Source: Spirochaetia bacterium UBA5368 (lineage in GTDB: Bacteria > Spirochaetota > UBA4802 > UBA5368). From it: 8,233 bases of DNA. The stretch is taken from NCBI GenBank assembly GCA_002407865.1, contig DHPI01000052.1, positions 28,686 through 36,918 of the forward strand. Reading direction: 5' to 3'. Below the pieces are notes generated by a model. It was not told where the DNA came from. It worked only from the letters and a program-made list of their open reading frames with translations, and did not search any database. Of this stretch, positions 6,267 through 8,233 are shown piece after piece; position 1 is the first letter of the stretch; each line of letters begins with the position of its first letter. The translations under genes and the position numbers were made by a program.

Positions 6267-6292
6267 TTTATATCGCCCGCGGAATGTAACAA
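6267..6292 (-). promoter_or_regulatory. Candidate promoter of the barrel gene
   Basis: Read on the minus strand, TATAAA (complement of 6267-6272) is a good -10 box about 35 bases before the ATG at 6232. TTGTTA (complement of 6287-6292) is a possible -35 box, but the spacer of 14 bases is shorter than ideal. An own promoter fits the 169-base gap 6233-6401 between the glycosyltransferase end and this gene. That gap also holds a weak 5-pair hairpin (6316-6333) without a T-run and nothing else I can support. Confidence 0.3.
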
Positions 6293-6401
6293 ATAATTTT
6301 CAATTTTTTCGCTGCGGCGTTCATTACGACGCCCCGTGAAAGAAATTCCGCATAACGCTTCGATAATGATAGATGGGGATAGTGCAATCTCAGCTCTCGC
6401 C

Positions 6402-7478
6402 TCATATCCCGCGTATTTCATCGAAATAGCGTTTGGTGATGGTTGCCCAGTTGAATTTTTTCTGTATGACGCCGGCAATTTTTCCGCCGGGGAGGCGCGG
6501 CTTCGTTATGTATTTTACGTATTCGTCAACGTTCCGCTCGGTCACCAGCCATCCCGTGACGCCGTGCACTACCGCGTCGGTGATGCCCTCAATGTTGGCC
6601 GCGATAACCGGCGTTCCGCACGAATTCGCTTCGAGTATCACAAGGCCGAATCCCTCCATTGTATTATAGACCCGGATGTTCGGCATAATGAACAGGTCAA
6701 CGCCGTTATAAAGGAGACGCAGCGTTTCAAAATCTGTTTTTCCGAGAACGAAGACACGCCCCTCGAGCGAGCATTCGCGCACTGCCGTTGTAATGGCGTC
6801 TTTTTCGGGGCCCTGCCCGGACACGATGTAGATATATTTTTTTTCGAGCCGCGGCATCACCCGACGGATGAACCATTCGACGCCTTTGCGTTTCATAAGC
6901 CGGCCGTTTGTAAAGAGCGCCGTTCTGTTTTTCAGGGAGATGCCCAGCCGCGCTTCAATCTGGCGGCGCAACTCCGGTTTTGACTGTTTCATCGGAAAGG
7001 TGGATGGATCGACGCCGTTGAGAATCACCACGCACCTGTCTTCCGGGATGCCCCGCATAATGCACTCCGTCCTCGTGGCGTTCGAGACGCAAATGACCCT
7101 GTCAAACTTGGCGATTACCTTCGGTCCAAGCTTTCTGAAGATGAACAGGTCGTAAATTACGTCGAGCCCGTGGATGGTGATGGATGTTTTTACCCCGGTG
7201 AGCTTTTTAATCAGGTGTCCCTGGAAGGAGTGGAATCCGTCGCACGCGTGCACGTGCGTAATGCCGTGCTTGCGGATGAGATACACGGCTTTTACGATTG
7301 AATACGGAATGAAAAAGGGGATGAACCAGAGCCCGCGCGTATTGATTATCGTGTACGTTTCAGGATGAATTTTTTTGAAATGAGAGGTGACCTCATAAAT
7401 ATAGGTTTGCACCCCGCCGACGACTTTCGGTGGAAACGTGTACGAGAAAAAAAGTATCTTGAATGGCGTATCGTTCAT
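6402..7478 (-). CDS. GT4-family glycosyltransferase (GT-B fold)
   Basis: The protein of 358 residues transfers a sugar from an activated donor, probably a nucleotide sugar, to a lipid or growing glycan at the cytoplasmic face of the inner membrane. The N-terminal acceptor domain shows FFSYTFPPKVVGGVQTYI (10-27), with the glycine-rich loop, then THVHACDGF and TIHGLD (101-106). The C-terminal donor domain has ICVSNATR (129-136), ILNGVDPSTF (152-161), NGRLMKRKG with Arg193 and Lys198 for the donor phosphates, and the E-x7-E motif of GT4 enzymes, EGFGLVILE, with Glu275 and Glu283. It continues ANSCGTPVIA--GI-DAV, also typical. The length is normal and the gene is complete. AGGG lies a few bases before the ATG at 7478. 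The family makes LPS/O-antigen sugars, glycolipids or exopolysaccharide; no other sugar genes adjoin, so the acceptor is unknown. It is divergent from the tsaC-like gene. Confidence 0.93.
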   Translation of the reverse strand: MNDTPFKILFFSYTFPPKVVGGVQTYIYEVTSHFKKIHPETYTIINTRGLWFIPFFIPYSIVKAVYLIRKHGITHVHACDGFHSFQGHLIKKLTGVKTSITIHGLDVIYDLFIFRKLGPKVIAKFDRVICVSNATRTECIMRGIPEDRCVVILNGVDPSTFPMKQSKPELRRQIEARLGISLKNRTALFTNGRLMKRKGVEWFIRRVMPRLEKKYIYIVSGQGPEKDAITTAVRECSLEGRVFVLGKTDFETLRLLYNGVDLFIMPNIRVYNTMEGFGLVILEANSCGTPVIAANIEGITDAVVHGVTGWLVTERNVDEYVKYITKPRLPGGKIAGVIQKKFNWATITKRYFDEIRGI

Positions 7479-7659
7479 GCCGCACCCTGCCAGAATAATC
7501 AGTTGTCAATTAAAGCGGCACAATAATAGAAAAATATTGAATTTTGTCCATCAGAATACAATAAATCATGGAAGTTTTTACCGCCCCTCCATAGTGTTGT
7601 GCGGTATATTCACATGTGGGCGGTGTAACCGCAACGATGATTTTATTCAGGATCGAACA
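7479..7659. other. AT-rich divergent intergenic region with possible promoters
   Basis: These 181 bases separate the divergent glycosyltransferase and tsaC-like genes and must hold start signals for both. The stretch 7500-7575 is much richer in A and T than the flanking genes. On the plus strand TTGTCA (7503-7508) and TAGAAA (7527-7532) could form a weak promoter with an 18-base spacer. TACAAT (7557-7562) is a good lone -10 box without a matching -35. On the minus strand a perfect TTGACA (complement of 7504-7509) lacks a clear -10 box at the right distance. None is convincing by itself. Confidence 0.3.
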
Positions 7660-8233
7660 ATGAACTGCTATCCCGCGACAGAGGAAACCATACGGCGCGC
7701 GGCCGACGTGCTTTCGCATGGCGGCATTGTCGCGTTTCCCACGGAAACCGTATATGGACTTGGAGCCGACGCGTTTAATCCGATCGCCGTGGCGCGGATA
7801 TTCGAGGCGAAACGGCGGCCGCACTTCGATCCGCTCATCGTGCATATCGCCGGTTTCGACGAGATCGATGCGGTTGCGCGGGACATCCCCGGCGCGGCTC
7901 GCTTGCTTGCAGACGCCTTCTGGCCGGGGCCCCTTACGCTGGTGCTTCCTAAAAGGGACCGAGTGCCGGATATCGTCACCGCGGGACTTCCCACGGTCGC
8001 GGTGCGCATGCCGGCGAACGATGTGGCGCTTTCGCTTATACGGCTGCTTGGCCGACCGGTCGCCGCGCCCAGCGCCAATCCCTTCGGCTATCTCAGTCCG
8101 ACGTGCGCGCGGCATGTGGCGGAACAGCTTGGCAACGAGGTGGATATGATCCTTGACGGCGGCCAGTGCGCCGTCGGCGTTGAATCCACCATCGTGAAGA
8201 TCGATGACGGCTCCGCGGAGCCGTCATCGATCT
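7660..8233 (+). CDS. tsaC: L-threonylcarbamoyladenylate synthase (TsaC/Sua5/YrdC), 3' truncated
   Basis: This cytoplasmic enzyme makes threonylcarbamoyl-AMP from threonine, bicarbonate and ATP, the first step of t6A modification at position 37 of ANN-reading tRNAs. Motifs follow the family order: GGIVAFPTETVYGLGADA (21-38), the KRRPHFDPLIVH segment (51-62), FWPGPLTLVLPK (88-98), TVAVRMPA (112-119), APSANPFGYLSPT (136-148) and LDGGQCAVGVESTIV (165-179). About 191 codons are present before the sequence ends without a stop. A YrdC domain alone (about 200 residues) or a longer Sua5 with an extra C-terminal domain are both possible; the KRRP-DPLIVH segment leans towards the Sua5 subtype. The ATG at 7660 has AGGA seven bases upstream. 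After Ala186 the expected hydrophobic-Leu-Arg-Pro-Gly motif does not appear; the residues read EPSSI and come from the right arm of a terminal palindrome, so they are probably not genuine. Confidence 0.93.
   Translation, partial: MNCYPATEETIRRAADVLSHGGIVAFPTETVYGLGADAFNPIAVARIFEAKRRPHFDPLIVHIAGFDEIDAVARDIPGAARLLADAFWPGPLTLVLPKRDRVPDIVTAGLPTVAVRMPANDVALSLIRLLGRPVAAPSANPFGYLSPTCARHVAEQLGNEVDMILDGGQCAVGVESTIVKIDDGSAEPSSI
8198..8233. repeat. Perfect 36-base zero-loop palindrome at the contig end (probable fold-back artefact)
   Basis: Bases 8198-8215 (AGATCGATGACGGCTCCG) are followed directly by their exact reverse complement at 8216-8233, where the window stops. The centre lies between 8215 and 8216. 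The left arm is in-frame coding sequence of the tsaC-like gene (KIDDGS). The right arm breaks the family pattern, which should continue to an LRPG-like motif. A zero-spacer perfect palindrome ending at a contig edge is the usual signature of a fold-back chimera in library preparation or amplification, or of assembly through one. A genuine genomic palindrome is possible but less likely. Confidence 0.9.

Noticed and set aside
7592..7637. Possible hairpin GTTGTGCGGT...ACCGCAAC in front of the tsaC-like gene.
   Set aside because: It needs a two-base bulge and a loop of more than 20 bases, and has no riboswitch-like conserved core.
7510..8115. Minus-strand open frame of 201 codons opposite the tsaC-like gene.
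   Set aside because: It is an Arg- and Gly-rich shadow of a strand that clearly encodes a TsaC/Sua5 protein, and it also runs through the AT-rich divergent promoter region.

Overview
This window looks like one contig from a shotgun, probably metagenomic, assembly of a diderm bacterium with moderately high GC content and an anaerobic side to its metabolism. Neither end can be taken at face value. The first 18 bases are the 3' end of the Illumina TruSeq read-1 adapter. The last 36 bases form a perfect zero-loop palindrome that stops exactly at the contig edge. A small outer-membrane beta-barrel with a C-terminal Phe indicates a diderm. A ferredoxin-dependent 2-oxoacid oxidoreductase (IorAB) indicates anaerobic or microaerobic fermentation of aromatic amino acids. 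The barrel resembles the DUF3996/BAPKO_0422-type proteins of spirochaetes, and class III cyclase-like proteins are also common there. Spirochaetota is therefore a reasonable but unproven guess.

Layout from left to right. Bases 20-898 (+) hold the C-terminal two thirds of a MATE-family multidrug/toxin exporter, cut by the contig end. Bases 1124-2059 (+) hold a stand-alone class III nucleotide cyclase-like protein with a strong promoter that seems to give a leaderless mRNA. Bases 2096-2617 (-) hold a small SET-domain methyltransferase, convergent with the cyclase gene. Bases 2848-5113 (+) hold the iorA-iorB operon, preceded by an operator-like palindrome. On the minus strand follow a histidine phosphatase (5098-5703), a small outer-membrane barrel (5759-6232) and a GT4 glycosyltransferase (6402-7478). 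The divergent gene at 7660 (+) is the start of a TsaC/Sua5 tRNA t6A synthesis enzyme, cut by the right end.

The only firm functional unit is iorAB: the two subunits overlap by 8 bases and together convert aryl-pyruvates to aryl-acetyl-CoA. The minus-strand genes face the same way. The phosphatase follows the barrel gene after 55 bases and may be cotranscribed with it, while the barrel gene seems to have its own promoter. No shared pathway joins the phosphatase, barrel and glycosyltransferase, apart from a loose envelope theme for the last two. The remaining genes look like ordinary single genes placed side by side.

No gene-free stretch exceeds 300 bases; the longest gaps are 2618-2847 (230 bases) and 899-1123 (225 bases). 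I saw no rRNA, tRNA, CRISPR array, insertion sequence or prophage gene. The least ordinary items are the cyclase-like protein with replaced substrate-binding and transition-state residues, its apparent leaderless promoter, the operator-like repeat before iorA, and the two contig-end artefacts.
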